A program made the position numbers and the translations under genes. A DNA stretch of 44,353 nt from Ligilactobacillus salitolerans. Its GTDB lineage: Bacteria > Bacillota > Bacilli > Lactobacillales > Lactobacillaceae. The DNA lies in assembly GCF_003864415.1 (NCBI RefSeq), contig NZ_BFFP01000019.1, positions 1 to 44,353 of the forward strand, given 5' to 3'. Shown in pieces: positions 15,919-24,273 of the stretch (positions are counted from its first letter, which is position 1; each line of letters opens with the position of its first letter). Below the pieces are notes generated by a model. It saw only the letters and a program-made list of their open reading frames with translations. It was not told where the DNA came from and ran no database searches.

Positions 15919-16604
15919 TGTAATTTTTCAACAAATCGGGCAGTGATCTCCTGCGGCCGGGTGATGGCGCCTCCGACCACCAGTGCTGTCACGCCCATCT
16001 GCTGGATCTTGCGTGCCTGGGCGGGCGTGTGGATCTTGCCTTCCGCGATGACATCCAGCCCGTTTAGACACAGCTCCTTGATCAGCTGGTAGTCAGGATG
16101 ATCCAAATGGCGGCTGTAATCGGTGTAACCGGCCAGAGTCGTCCCGACAAAATCAATCCCCAAGCGGCGGGCTGCCAGTCCTTCAGCTAAGTTGGAAATA
16201 TCTGCCATCAACAGCTGCTTGGGATATTTTTCTTTGACCTGCCCGATAAATTCTGCCAAGGTCAGCCCATCGTGGCGTTGGCGCGCCGTGCAGTCCAGGG
16301 CAATCACCTCCGGCTTAACAGCCGCCAGCTCATCGATTTCCTGCATCGTGGGCGTGATATAGGGCGCTTCAGGCGGATAATCCCGTTTGATCAGGCCGAT
16401 CACCGGCAGGTCCACGGCAGCTTTGATCTGGGCAATATCTCGCGCGGAATTCGCCCGGATCCCCACAGCACCGCCCTGCTTGGCGGCAAGCGCCAGCAAG
16501 GGCATAACTTGGCCTTGCTCCTGGTAAAGCGGCTCGCCTGGCAAAGCCTGACATGAAACGATCAAACCGCCTTGGACTTGGCGGATAAATTCATCTTTTT
16601 GCAT
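15915..16604 (-). CDS. nanE: N-acetylmannosamine-6-phosphate 2-epimerase
   Basis: A 229-aa TIM-barrel enzyme that converts ManNAc-6-phosphate to GlcNAc-6-phosphate, the step that feeds sialic acid or ManNAc catabolism into amino sugar metabolism. Seen: [33 protein letters not shown] (catalytic Lys), [37 protein letters not shown] and [13 protein letters not shown]. Length is normal. ATG start with GGAGGAC upstream. No nanA, nanK or transporter is nearby, so it is an isolated member of the pathway. Its stop codon lies within the -35 of the next promoter. Confidence 0.93.
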   Translation of the reverse strand: MQKDEFIRQVQGGLIVSCQALPGEPLYQEQGQVMPLLALAAKQGGAVGIRANSARDIAQIKAAVDLPVIGLIKRDYPPEAPYITPTMQEIDELAAVKPEVIALDCTARQRHDGLTLAEFIGQVKEKYPKQLLMADISNLAEGLAARRLGIDFVGTTLAGYTDYSRHLDHPDYQLIKELCLNGLDVIAEGKIHTPAQARKIQQMGVTALVVGGAITRPQEITARFVEKLH

Positions 16605-16636
16605 GAAAAACGTCCTCCCATTTTCTGGTCCTTGAC

Positions 16637-17374
16637 TCAGTAGTTATCATCTTGGTTAATATCGGTTGGAATCCCGGCATCTTTTTGCGCCAAAGCCAGT
16701 GACTGCGAGCGATAATAATGCATCTGGACCCAGATTCCAGCACCGCCAGCTTCAGTCAAGACGGGCATTTGCTGGCCGTTGACTTGGACTTGCGTCACGT
16801 AGTAAGAGGTTCCAGCGCCGGCGCTTTGATACCAACCTAGCAGATTGATAACTTGGACTGGTGCACCATCCTGGCTGATCGGCTTTTCGGTCAACGAAGA
16901 ACCTGACAAAGCAACCCACTTGTCTTGTTTTTCTTGGTCCATCTTTTGACTTGGATCATTCAAAGCTGCCTGATCTTCAGAAGTCCGGACCGAGCCGTCG
17001 TAAGCATATTTAACTTCACCGTCCAGAGTAAATTTGTTGCCGGAAAAACTGATCGTCTTCAGCTTATTTTCATACTGATCCCAGCCATACCAAGTGCCCT
17101 GCATTTTTTGCGGAAACGGACTCTGTTTAAAGCCGCGATCGTCGCTGCCAGACTTATTAGCGCTGGAACTGGAGCTGGAACTGGAGCTGGAACTGGAACT
17201 GGAGCTGCTCGCCGAACTTGCGGCTTTGGCAGTTTTTTTGCTGGCAGAAGCGGCTTTTTTGGCAGAGTGAGGCTGCTCAGCTTTCTTTTGCTCCTGCCCC
17301 TGTTGCGAGCTGCAGCCAAATAATAGGACTGCCAAGCCCAAGATTCCCAGCGATCGAACCCAATTTTTCTTCAT
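16637..17374 (-). CDS. Cell-surface lipoprotein with polyserine linker
   Basis: A 245-aa lipoprotein of unknown function. The N-terminal signal ends in the lipobox LLFGC (Cys21) and is followed by a Gln/Glu/Lys/Ala-rich spacer. Next is an almost pure Ser tract encoded by a hexanucleotide repeat. The folded C-terminal domain (about 95-245) has [32 protein letters not shown] and [17 protein letters not shown]. This beta-rich, Trp/Tyr-rich domain is common in uncharacterised lactobacillar surface lipoproteins. ATG 17374 is preceded by GGGGGAG; the in-frame start at 17395 would add seven residues before the signal. It sits between nanE and an unknown gene, all co-oriented. Confidence 0.8.
   Translation of the reverse strand: MKKNWVRSLGILGLAVLLFGCSSQQGQEQKKAEQPHSAKKAASASKKTAKAASSASSSSSSSSSSSSSSSSANKSGSDDRGFKQSPFPQKMQGTWYGWDQYENKLKTISFSGNKFTLDGEVKYAYDGSVRTSEDQAALNDPSQKMDQEKQDKWVALSGSSLTEKPISQDGAPVQVINLLGWYQSAGAGTSYYVTQVQVNGQQMPVLTEAGGAGIWVQMHYYRSQSLALAQKDAGIPTDINQDDNY
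17161..17212. repeat. Hexanucleotide repeat encoding the polyserine linker
   Basis: Alternating GGAACT/GGAGCT-type hexamers run through the Ser tract of the lipoprotein gene. Gain or loss of hexamers would change linker length without breaking the frame. Confidence 0.8.
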
Positions 17375-17562
17375 GAATGAACTCCCCCAAGTCACAATTT
17401 TGTTAACGTTTTAATCATAGTAATTAGACTAGTATCATGTCAAATTAACTAAATCTAGAATACTCTCTGAGCGGCTGAATGTTTGCCAAAACACCGGCAA
17501 ATTCTCTGGTCTAAAGCGAACCTTTTTATGAGGTCAAGGCTGCTTTCAGCTTAGCTTTCAAA

Positions 17563-17604
17563 TCAAAAAGGGCCAGCCATCGTTTGCCGATCGCCAGACC
17601 CTTT
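17563..17604 (-). terminator. Terminator of the 219-aa gene
   Basis: Arms AGGGTCTGGCGATCG / CGATGGCTGGCCCT (17569-17604, one mismatch region), followed on the minus strand by TTTTTG. Confidence 0.75.
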
Positions 17605-17611
17605 CAATTAT

Positions 17612-18271
17612 TTATTTTTTCGTTTTCTTATGCAGCTGCATGTGCGGGTGCAAGTTCTTGCCGGTCGGCTGATCATCATCTGCGCCAAACAGGCTGTCCA
17701 AGAGGAACAAAAGATGCTTGTCCTCTTCTTCCAACTCCCCTTGCTGCTCTAAAATGTGCATTTCAGCGCGGGTCTGTTTCATATCTTCGAGTTCTTCAGG
17801 CGAGGCCCCTTCCAAAAATTCTTGTGCCGCGCCGCCTTCAGTCATTTTTTCGATTTTTTTGTCACTCCAAGCGTCAGGATTCAGTTGGCTGTCAACCAAA
17901 TACAGATTAGCTTCAAATGCCCCTTTAATCAACGCTGCACTATTAGAGATCTGATTTTTCTCATGGTCAAGGAACGTGAAATAGTTAACCAAGATCGGGA
18001 CGATCTGCCCCAAGAGAACATCATCCATGACAATATAAGCTGGGAAATAGCCCGCCAAAATATTTCGTGTCATTTCCCTCGTCCAGCGTTTAGGCATTCG
18101 GCCTTCTGCGACATATGCTCCGTTGACAAATGAGGAGATCACATACCCGATTTCTTCCAATTCAACTGTTTTTGCAAAAGGCAAGCCCAATTCAGATTCT
18201 GTGAAGTCTACGATATTCTTACTTGTTTCTTCCAACAAACGCTGCGCTGTTTTTTCGTTTGGCTGTTTCAA
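17612..18271 (-). CDS. Conserved-looking cytosolic protein of unknown function
   Basis: A 219-aa soluble acidic protein that I do not recognise. It has no signal peptide and no membrane helix. It looks mostly helical: an N-terminal part with ETSKNIVDFTESELG, a middle segment YFPAYIVMDDVLLGQIVPIL, and an acidic C-terminal helix rich in Glu (EELEDMKQTRAEMHILEQ), then a basic tail ending HKKTKK. The start is TTG at 18271, with AAAGGAA about 10 bases upstream; no ATG is available before the conserved-looking region. It has its own terminator. A nucleic acid or protein partner could bind the basic tail, but that is speculation. Confidence 0.7.
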   Translation of the reverse strand: MKQPNEKTAQRLLEETSKNIVDFTESELGLPFAKTVELEEIGYVISSFVNGAYVAEGRMPKRWTREMTRNILAGYFPAYIVMDDVLLGQIVPILVNYFTFLDHEKNQISNSAALIKGAFEANLYLVDSQLNPDAWSDKKIEKMTEGGAAQEFLEGASPEELEDMKQTRAEMHILEQQGELEEEDKHLLFLLDSLFGADDDQPTGKNLHPHMQLHKKTKK

Positions 18272-18341
18272 CGATCCACACTTCCTTTAATTTCTTCTAC
18301 TCTTAGAATAGCAGAATTATCACAGAGTTAATAGGTCTATT

Positions 18342-19202
18342 TTACTGAAAGATCGGCAACGTAGAGAGACCCTTTCTGAGCCGCAGCGCGTCCCAAGGCA
18401 TGTGCTCGGCAATCGTCAGACCGACCAGATCGCTAAACCTGGAAACGTCCTCCAGTAATGCCAAGACCTGACTTAATTTCAAAGAGCCAATCGCTGCACC
18501 GAATTTAGCTATGTTCAACCCAGGCTCAGCGGGCAGGATCGCCCGGAAATCAGCTGGATCCAAGACATCCAAGTCAAAATGAACCGCGATATGTTTAAAA
18601 CCGCTTTGCCTGATCCATTCCTTGACTGCGTTTCTATCCTCTTGCAGCTGTTTGGGTGTCAGATACTTTAAGTCCAACTCGCCGACCGCGGCATCCATTG
18701 GCCTCAATTGATCAGCACGCAATCCCGCTAAGAGTACCTCTGATGGCTTGAACGGATTTTCTATAGTCTGATTGAATTCAGGGGCCCCATGCTGCAACAG
18801 ATTAGCCAAGACCATCTCATGCACATGATGCGAGTTGGCGGGCGCAGAAACATCTGGGTGGGCGTCCAGCCAGATCAAGCCCAGATCTTTTGGATATTTG
18901 CCATGCAAATAATCAAACGGGACCTCAGAAACTGAGCAGTCGCCACCCAGGGTGATGATCCGGGCAGGATCTTTAGCCGTTAAAACAGCTTTCGTTGCCG
19001 CAAACTGTTCTAAAAGCGTTTCTTGCGCGTCGACCTGACCATTGGAATGCGCTTCTTCGCTGATCGGGACGAAGATCGTCTCTGTGTCGGCCGAATAGCT
19101 CGGCGGAACGATGTGCGATAACAAACGTGCCCCAAAGCTGTAATCTTTATTCATGCCGCCTTGCCACTGCTGATTTACTATCCGGATCGTCTTTTCAGTC
19201 AT
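18342..19202 (-). CDS. Arginase/agmatinase-family ureohydrolase with GGDCS motif
   Basis: A 286-aa member of the ureohydrolase superfamily. Three metal motifs are visible: GGDCS at 86-90, where the family usually has GGDHS so a metal-ligand His is replaced by Cys89; DAHPD at 113-117; and HFDLDVLDP with D210 and D212. The last segment TIAEHMPWDAL replaces the usual E-x-NP. Start ATG 19202 with GGAGGAAG upstream. It could hydrolyse arginine, agmatine, formimidoylglutamate or another guanidino compound; the motif change makes the substrate and metal content uncertain. It is divergent from the broken membrane gene at 19514. Confidence 0.82.
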   Translation of the reverse strand: MTEKTIRIVNQQWQGGMNKDYSFGARLLSHIVPPSYSADTETIFVPISEEAHSNGQVDAQETLLEQFAATKAVLTAKDPARIITLGGDCSVSEVPFDYLHGKYPKDLGLIWLDAHPDVSAPANSHHVHEMVLANLLQHGAPEFNQTIENPFKPSEVLLAGLRADQLRPMDAAVGELDLKYLTPKQLQEDRNAVKEWIRQSGFKHIAVHFDLDVLDPADFRAILPAEPGLNIAKFGAAIGSLKLSQVLALLEDVSRFSDLVGLTIAEHMPWDALRLRKGLSTLPIFQ

Positions 19203-19285
19203 AATCTTCCTCCATACTAACGGTTCTGTTTTATTTATATTAATGCGAAACGCTGCCACTGACAAGGATTTAACCACTGCCACTC

Positions 19286-19332
19286 AATAACAATAACTAA
19301 ATTGTTATTGCAAAATAGTATAAATACTATTT
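19286..19332. promoter_or_regulatory. Two adjacent perfect palindromes in a divergent intergenic region
   Basis: CAATAACAAT/ATTGTTATTG (10-bp arms, 19286-19311) is followed at once by AAATAGTAT/ATACTATTT (9-bp arms, 19313-19332). Both are AT-rich operator-like dyads between the arginase-family gene and the membrane gene. The TATAAA/TACTAT hexamers in the second could serve as a -10. The remainder of 19203-19513 has no gene. Confidence 0.6.
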
Positions 19333-19513
19333 CACAAAGAGTCGGCAACCCTTTATAATCAATTATGTTCAAAGATTCACAACTGATTTACGCGTATATC
19401 AGACCCTAGATAGTTTATTTGACGCAATTTAAATTTTTTAACTGTCGTAAACAAACTTGATAAATAACAATTATATTATTAAATTCACAGCTCTTAAACT
19501 GGAGGAATTATTT

Positions 19514-19966
19514 ATGTTGCCTAAAAATTCATTTGCCTTTTTTGTCGATCAAGTGATCATCAATTTTCTCGTTTCTCTCAATATTTCAATGGCGATCAAC
19601 ATCTTACATGATGCCCCGTAGAACTTTGAGACACTCTTTAAGCCGACATTATACGGCTGGCTGATTGCCTTAGCGATGGCCTACATCTTGCCTTTGCCCA
19701 AAGCAGGGACCGCGCTGGCTAATTTTCTGCTGGGGAAGGACACCGCTTACGGAACCATGGTTGGGATCGTCACCATCAATGTTGTCACGATCGTTTTCAT
19801 TTTGACGATGGTTTTCGGCGGCGTTTCACTGGCCTCCGTCATGGGCTGGCTTTCAGCACTGCCATTCACACTTTTGACCGGCATCGTAGTGGTCGGTTTG
19901 CTCAGCGGTCCAGTAACGCGTTTTGCATCAATTTTCAGACCAGCAGGTTCAGCCAAGCTTGACTGA
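19514..19966 (+). pseudogene. Membrane protein gene (DUF2798-like) interrupted by an amber codon
   Basis: A GGAGGAATT site at 19501 precedes ATG 19514. The frame runs 35 codons through one hydrophobic helix, meets TAG at 19619-19621, and then continues uninterrupted and in the same frame to 19966. The continuation adds three further hydrophobic helices (YGWLIALAMAYILPLP, GIVTINVVTIVFILTMV, LPFTLLTGIVVVGLL). The joined product would be about 150 aa and resembles small DUF2798-type membrane proteins. A single base change explains the break; suppression, a sequencing error or a true nonsense allele are possible. Confidence 0.72.
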
Positions 19967-19972
19967 TCCATT

Positions 19973-20009
19973 AAAAAAGCCAGAAGAAATTTTTCTTCTG
20001 GCTTTTTTT
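19973..20009. terminator. Bidirectional terminator
   Basis: GCCAGAAGAAA / TTTCTTCTGGC with A and T runs on either side, between the membrane pseudogene (+) and osmC (-). Confidence 0.88.
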
Positions 20010-20017
20010 GTTGAGTT

Positions 20018-20422
20018 TTAATCGACAAAAACTGCTTTTTCGCTGATAGTAATTTTTGGATCCAGCGACTGAACGACTGGACAATTTCGGTTGATCAGCC
20101 GCAGACAGCTCGTGGCCTTTTTTTGAAGGTCAGCTGGAACTTGCAAGTAAAAAGTCAGCTCGATCTCCTTTAACGGGTGTGCTTTGTTGTCAACTTCATC
20201 CCTGGTATATGCGACTTCAGCCTTCTTCATTTCAAAGGGGACCTTGGAATTTTCAAGGACCTCCTGGTAAACATATCCACCGCACGCAGCTGCCGCTGAC
20301 GCCAACATTTGGACGGGCGAGTACCCTTGGTCCGCGCGTAAGGTCCAGTTAGCCGTTTCCTGCTGCAGTTCAAAATTACCGTCGTTAGCTGTTAAGGTGA
20401 TAGTTTTTACATTCTCTGTCAT
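20018..20422 (-). CDS. OsmC/Ohr-family protein
   Basis: A 134-aa small thiol peroxidase-type protein, normally a dimer that reduces organic hydroperoxides. The two active-site cysteines are visible in SAAAACGGYVYQEVL and NRNCPVVQSL. The domain contains YSPVQMLASAAAACGG, the usual OsmC helix. ATG start; AGGAG lies within the 13-base gap to exoA, so the two are likely co-transcribed. This pairs oxidative damage defence with DNA repair. The subgroup (OsmC, Ohr or YhfA) is not resolved. Confidence 0.88.
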   Translation of the reverse strand: MTENVKTITLTANDGNFELQQETANWTLRADQGYSPVQMLASAAAACGGYVYQEVLENSKVPFEMKKAEVAYTRDEVDNKAHPLKEIELTFYLQVPADLQKKATSCLRLINRNCPVVQSLDPKITISEKAVFVD

Positions 20423-20435
20423 AGTTCTTTACTCC

Positions 20436-21263
20436 TTACAAATCAAGCTCTAGGTAGATCGGGGTGTGATCTTGTCTAGTGCCGGAATCAACCATCTCAG
20501 ACTTCACGACCTGATCTTTGATCCGTTCACTGACTAAATAATAGTCGATCCTCCAGCCTGAATTGTTGATCTTGCTGGTTTTGACCCGCTGGGCCCACCA
20601 AGAATAAGCTCCTTTGACGTCGCCGTGGATCAAACGGAAGCTGTCGCTAAAACCGCTAGCCAATAGTTTGGTAAAATCAGCCCGTTCTTCGTCAGTAAAA
20701 CCTGCAGAGTGGTGGTTAGTTGCCGGATGCTTCAGGTCGATTTCAGTATGAGCGACATTAAAATCCCCCGAAGAAATGACTGGCTTCTTTTGGTCCAAAG
20801 ACAGCAGGTATTCTTGGTACTTCTGATCCCAGATCTGCCGGTCGGATAACCGGACAAGCTCGTTCCCGGAATTAGGTGTGTAGACCTCGGTGACATAGCA
20901 GTTATCAAATTCCAAGGTCAAGATCCTGCCTTCTTGATCCATCGGAGCAGGAGCACCGATCTCAGGTGCAGTCACAACTGGCGTCAGCTCTTTTTTGTAC
21001 AAAAACATGGTGCCGGCATACGATTTGCGCGCTGGTTCCTCTGAAGAACGCCACGCCAGCGCGTATTCCGGAAACAGCTCGTCCAGTGCAGCCAGGTGCT
21101 TCTTAGTCGGACCCTTGGCAGATAACTTTGTTTCTTGGATCGCGATCACGTCGGGCTCATAAGAATGAATGGTCTTAAGTACCTCCCGCGTCAGCTGCGC
21201 GCGGGCAGAATCGCTCGTTAAAGCGGCGTTTACAGAATCAATATTCCACGAAATTAATTTCAC
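20436..21263 (-). CDS. exoA: Exodeoxyribonuclease III (AP endonuclease)
   Basis: A 275-aa metal-dependent nuclease of the xth/APE1 family for base-excision repair. Seen: MKLISWNIDSVNAAL, DVIAIQETKLS (catalytic Glu), VYTPNSG, SSGDFNVAHTEID (metal Asp and Asn), and the terminal DHTPIYLEL with catalytic His. The N-terminus has a slightly longer SVNAALTSDSARAQL segment in place of the usual NVNGLRA. ATG start with GGAG. It is upstream of osmC in the same direction. Confidence 0.9.
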   Translation of the reverse strand: MKLISWNIDSVNAALTSDSARAQLTREVLKTIHSYEPDVIAIQETKLSAKGPTKKHLAALDELFPEYALAWRSSEEPARKSYAGTMFLYKKELTPVVTAPEIGAPAPMDQEGRILTLEFDNCYVTEVYTPNSGNELVRLSDRQIWDQKYQEYLLSLDQKKPVISSGDFNVAHTEIDLKHPATNHHSAGFTDEERADFTKLLASGFSDSFRLIHGDVKGAYSWWAQRVKTSKINNSGWRIDYYLVSERIKDQVVKSEMVDSGTRQDHTPIYLELDL

Positions 21264-21433
21264 AGTCCTTCTCCTCTATCCAATAATTATTTTACTGCTT
21301 CAACTATACCATGAATTAACTGGAATGGACCTGGTTCCAGTCTCAAAAACTACAACGCCAGTTGCTTGCTTTGGCTGCTTCTGGCTAGCTGTGTCAAAGA
21401 CCAGTTTTTTGTATCAAAGTTCGGTGGCGCTAC

Positions 21434-21570
21434 CTTGGATTCTACTCTTCCATTTCTTGGTCCAAGAAGTACTGCCTTGGACCTTACTCTTCCATTTCTT
21501 GGTCCAAGAAGCACTGCCTTGGACCTTACTTTTTCATTTCTTGGTCCAAGAAGCACTGCCTTGGACCCTC
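21434..21570. repeat. 42-bp tandem repeat, 3.3 copies, CTTGGTCCAAG family
   Basis: Units start at 21434, 21476, 21518 and 21560 (partial), exactly 42 bp apart. Each holds CTTGGACC-type and TTCTTGGTCCAAGAA palindromes about 22 bp apart. The full units are nearly identical and all frames stay open across them. Downstream is a small AGATAG/CTATCT hairpin (21575-21594). No gene is evident. Confidence 0.88.
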
Positions 21571-21637
21571 GCCGAGATAGAAGCAGAGCTATCTAAGCGC
21601 ACCAGTACCTCTTTTTTAAAACAACTGTAAGACTTGT

Positions 21638-21845
21638 CTTGAGCCCCACATCTACCAAAGTTGGGGCGCGAGTTGGAATCTCAAGCCCCACATCTGCCAA
21701 AGTTGGGGCTCGAGTTGAGATCTTGAGCCCCACATCTGCCAAAGTTGGGGCTCGAGTTGAGATCTTGAGCCCCACATCTGCCAAAGATGGGGCGCGAGTT
21801 GGAATCTTGAGCCCCACATCTGCCGAAGTTAGGGCTCGAGATTAG
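21638..21845. repeat. 42-bp tandem repeat, five copies, GAGCCCC/GGGGCTC family
   Basis: Units start at 21638, 21680, 21722, 21764 and 21806. Each has CTTGAGCCCC and, 22 bp on, TTGGGGCTCGAG, so inverted arms alternate along the array and hairpins can form within or between units. Some copies differ at GGGGCGCGAG or AGGGCTCGAG. The core matches the array at 11102. Together with the array at 21434 it fills most of the 820-bp gap 21264-22084, which has no gene apart from the uspA terminator. Confidence 0.9.
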
Positions 21846-22003
21846 AAATAGGAAAAACAAAAGAACTGGGATATGTCGTTCACAGTTTGTCCATAGCATT
21901 TTTTCCAAACCATGTATGAGCGCACGATAGTTGCTTTCACTACTATAACCAACGTCAGCCGCGACTTCTTTACGATAAACAGGTTAGAGGCACTGTGCTG
22001 CAT

Positions 22004-22052
22004 AAAAAAATGGATGCAGATATCAATCATCAATCTTCTGCATCCATTTTTT
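22004..22052 (-). terminator. Terminator of the permease-uspA operon
   Basis: A perfect 16-bp stem AAAAAATGGATGCAGA / TCTGCATCCATTTTTT (22005-22020 / 22037-22052). It can work on either strand; on the minus strand it ends the uspA transcript. Confidence 0.85.
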
Positions 22053-22084
22053 ATGAAGACTATTTCGTCCCAGTCCCCTATTTT

Positions 22085-22516
22085 TTATTTGACGATCAGG
22101 ACATCTGAATCCGAACGCCGGATCACGTAACTACTGTGTGAGCCGACCATGATATCCCGCAAGCCATTTAAACCTGTATTTCCGAGGATGATCAAGTCAA
22201 TTTTGTGCTCTAGCGGATAATCCTTAGCCAGCACCGTTTTCGCGTTGCCAACCGGAGCTGCAGCTTCAACTTCGAGACCTAACTCCTTAGCCTGCGCAAC
22301 ATAATCTTGCAGCTGCTTAGCAGCCGTCTGTGCCATATCATTATAAAAATCCTGATTGACACCAAAACTTGAATCCATGCCGGCATCACGGTTAACCACG
22401 GAAACTAGATACAGTTTCGCGCTCAATGCCTTAGCCAGCTGCGAACCGATCTCAAAGGCTCTTTTTGAAGGGGATGACCCATCGATTCCGACCATGATCT
22501 TCTGATAGACACTCAT
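22085..22516 (-). CDS. Universal stress protein (UspA family)
   Basis: A 143-aa single-domain Usp fold. N-terminal KIMVGIDGSSPSKRAF, and the ATP-binding signature G-x2-G-x9-G-S in GNTGLNGLRDIMVGSHSSYV near the C-terminus, followed by DVLIVK. The ATP-binding type is therefore expected. ATG start. It lies 15 bases downstream of an APC permease on the same strand, so the two are probably one operon. Usp proteins next to amino acid permeases often modulate the transporter, but a partner role here is inference. Confidence 0.92.
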   Translation of the reverse strand: MSVYQKIMVGIDGSSPSKRAFEIGSQLAKALSAKLYLVSVVNRDAGMDSSFGVNQDFYNDMAQTAAKQLQDYVAQAKELGLEVEAAAPVGNAKTVLAKDYPLEHKIDLIILGNTGLNGLRDIMVGSHSSYVIRRSDSDVLIVK

Positions 22517-22531
22517 CTGCTCAACCTCCCT

Positions 22532-23944
22532 TTACGCTTTGTTCATGACCGAATGTTTTCTACTATAACCAAAGTATACGCACAAGCCTAGCACCAGCCA
22601 AATGGCAAATCTGACCCAAGTCTCCCAATTGAGCCCAGCAATCAAAACTAGGCAGAAGACAATCGACAAAAGCGGGGTAAACGGAACGCCAGGTGCTTTA
22701 AAGCCGCGGTGCAAGTCCGGCTGTGTATGTCTCATCCACATTATACCAGCCGAAACTAATGTAAAGGCAGTTAAAGTCCCAATGTTGACCAGCTCGGACA
22801 AAATGTTCAAGTTGATCAAGCCGCCGGCGATCGCGGTGATAATCCCAAAGAACCAAGTTCCTTTATAGGGTGTTTGATATTTAGGATTGACTTCACCGAA
22901 GAATTTTGGAAACAAACCGTCACGCGACATCGAATAACTGATCCGCGACTGACCGTAAAGCTGCACCAAGATCACGGTGGTCATCCCCAGGATAGCCCCG
23001 ACACTGACGATGATCGACAGCCATGTCTGGCCGGTTGCGTGCAAAATAGCTTGAATTGGCGCATTTAAGTATTTGTTAAAGACGGGATACTTGACAACAC
23101 CGGTCATGATCAAAGTCATGCCAATGTAGAGCACTGTTGAAATCAGCAGTGAATATAAGATCCCCTTAGGCAAAGTCTTGCTTGGGTTGATCGTTTCTTC
23201 GGCACTGGACGAAACGGAATCAAAACCGATAAAGGAGAAGAACACGATCGAAGCTGCTGGAATGATCCCTGTGGCAGAACCATTGTGATGTGAATACCAG
23301 CCAAACGGTGAAAATGGGGTCCAGTTAGACTTATTAACGAACCAGACCGTGCAGACGATAAATAAAATAACAACGCCGAGCTTGACGATCACCATTGTAT
23401 CATTCACACGCTTCGTCTGATTGATACCGACCGAGATCAGCCAAGTGATCAATAAGACGATCAAAAATGCCGGCAAATTAAAGACGGTCGAGACACCCGG
23501 AGTCGTTCCGGCAGCAGCTGTCAACGCCGTCGGAATATGGAGTCCAACACTGTTCAAGAGATCAACTAAGTAGCCTGACCACCCTACAGAAACCGTTGCG
23601 GCCGCCAATGCATATTCAAGGATCAAGTCCCAGCCAATGATAAAGGCGATCAATTCTCCAAATGCGATATACGAATATGTATAAGCTGATCCGGCAACAG
23701 GTGCCATTGAAGCAAATTCAGCGTAACATAAACCGGCAAACCCGCAACAGATCGCTGCGATCAGAAACGAGACCGACAAGGCGGGACCCGCTGTTAGGGC
23801 GCCTTTACCTGTTAAAACGAAGATCCCGGTCCCGATGATCGCGCCGATCCCCAAGAAAGTCAGATCCCAAGTTTTCAGAGTTCGTTTCAAGGGAGTGGCA
23901 TTTTCAGTCAGCTTATTAATATCCTTTTTTCTAAATAAATCCAT
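22532..23944 (-). CDS. APC-family amino acid permease
   Basis: A 470-aa membrane transporter with about 12 helices. Typical APC signatures are LGIGAIIGTGIFVLTGKG (helix 1), AGLCYAEFASMAPVAGSAYTYSY (helix 3 region), FFSFIGFDSVSSSAEETINP (helix 6) and RISYSMSRDGLFPKFF. These fit the CAT/YfnA subgroup of amino acid permeases. ATG 23944 with AGGTGAAAG upstream; the in-frame extension to 24016 is a leader artefact. Operon with uspA. The exact amino acid is not readable. Confidence 0.92.
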   Translation of the reverse strand: MDLFRKKDINKLTENATPLKRTLKTWDLTFLGIGAIIGTGIFVLTGKGALTAGPALSVSFLIAAICCGFAGLCYAEFASMAPVAGSAYTYSYIAFGELIAFIIGWDLILEYALAAATVSVGWSGYLVDLLNSVGLHIPTALTAAAGTTPGVSTVFNLPAFLIVLLITWLISVGINQTKRVNDTMVIVKLGVVILFIVCTVWFVNKSNWTPFSPFGWYSHHNGSATGIIPAASIVFFSFIGFDSVSSSAEETINPSKTLPKGILYSLLISTVLYIGMTLIMTGVVKYPVFNKYLNAPIQAILHATGQTWLSIIVSVGAILGMTTVILVQLYGQSRISYSMSRDGLFPKFFGEVNPKYQTPYKGTWFFGIITAIAGGLINLNILSELVNIGTLTAFTLVSAGIMWMRHTQPDLHRGFKAPGVPFTPLLSIVFCLVLIAGLNWETWVRFAIWLVLGLCVYFGYSRKHSVMNKA

Positions 23945-24218
23945 CTCTTTCACCTCACACCTTAGTATGAAATCAGATGTTAAAACAATTTTAACTAAAT
24001 GTAAAGGAAAAACCATGGCTAAATTTCACCAATTTTTAATTCATCTATAATCAAGCCCTATTAAATCGGGCTTCAGCCCATGTAAAATAAAATAACATGT
24101 TTTTCAAAAAATCAACATTTGACAGGTTATTTACAACACCAGACATTATTTTCACTGGCTGGCTGCAAAAAAGCATTTTTTAGTGTCACTTTACTTAACA
24201 CTAGTTGAATTTTAGCAA
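23945..24218. other. Intergenic region upstream of the permease gene
   Basis: AT-rich sequence with a small AAGCCC/GGGCTT hairpin at 24053-24073 that lacks a T tract. No gene, RNA or clear promoter could be supported. Confidence 0.4.
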
Positions 24219-24252
24219 GAAAAAAACTGTCCTCCCAAAAAGAAAGAACAGT
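24219..24252 (-). terminator. Terminator of the flavin oxidoreductase gene
   Basis: ACTGTTC/GGACAGT arms (24226-24252), with mismatches inside and a T run on the minus strand. Confidence 0.65.
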
Positions 24253-24273
24253 CAGTAAACTAGACCAATATCA

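Noticed and set aside
21169-21630. 153-codon frame with 14-residue repeats across the 42-bp array
   Set aside because: 42 is a multiple of three, so all frames stay open; there is no ribosome site and no signal of a real protein.
21638-21845. Regular direct repeats that could suggest a CRISPR array
   Set aside because: The units are contiguous without unique spacers and no cas genes are present; it is a tandem repeat.
24053-24073. AAGCCC/GGGCTT hairpin as a terminator or riboswitch
   Set aside because: No T tract on either strand and no known riboswitch motif nearby.
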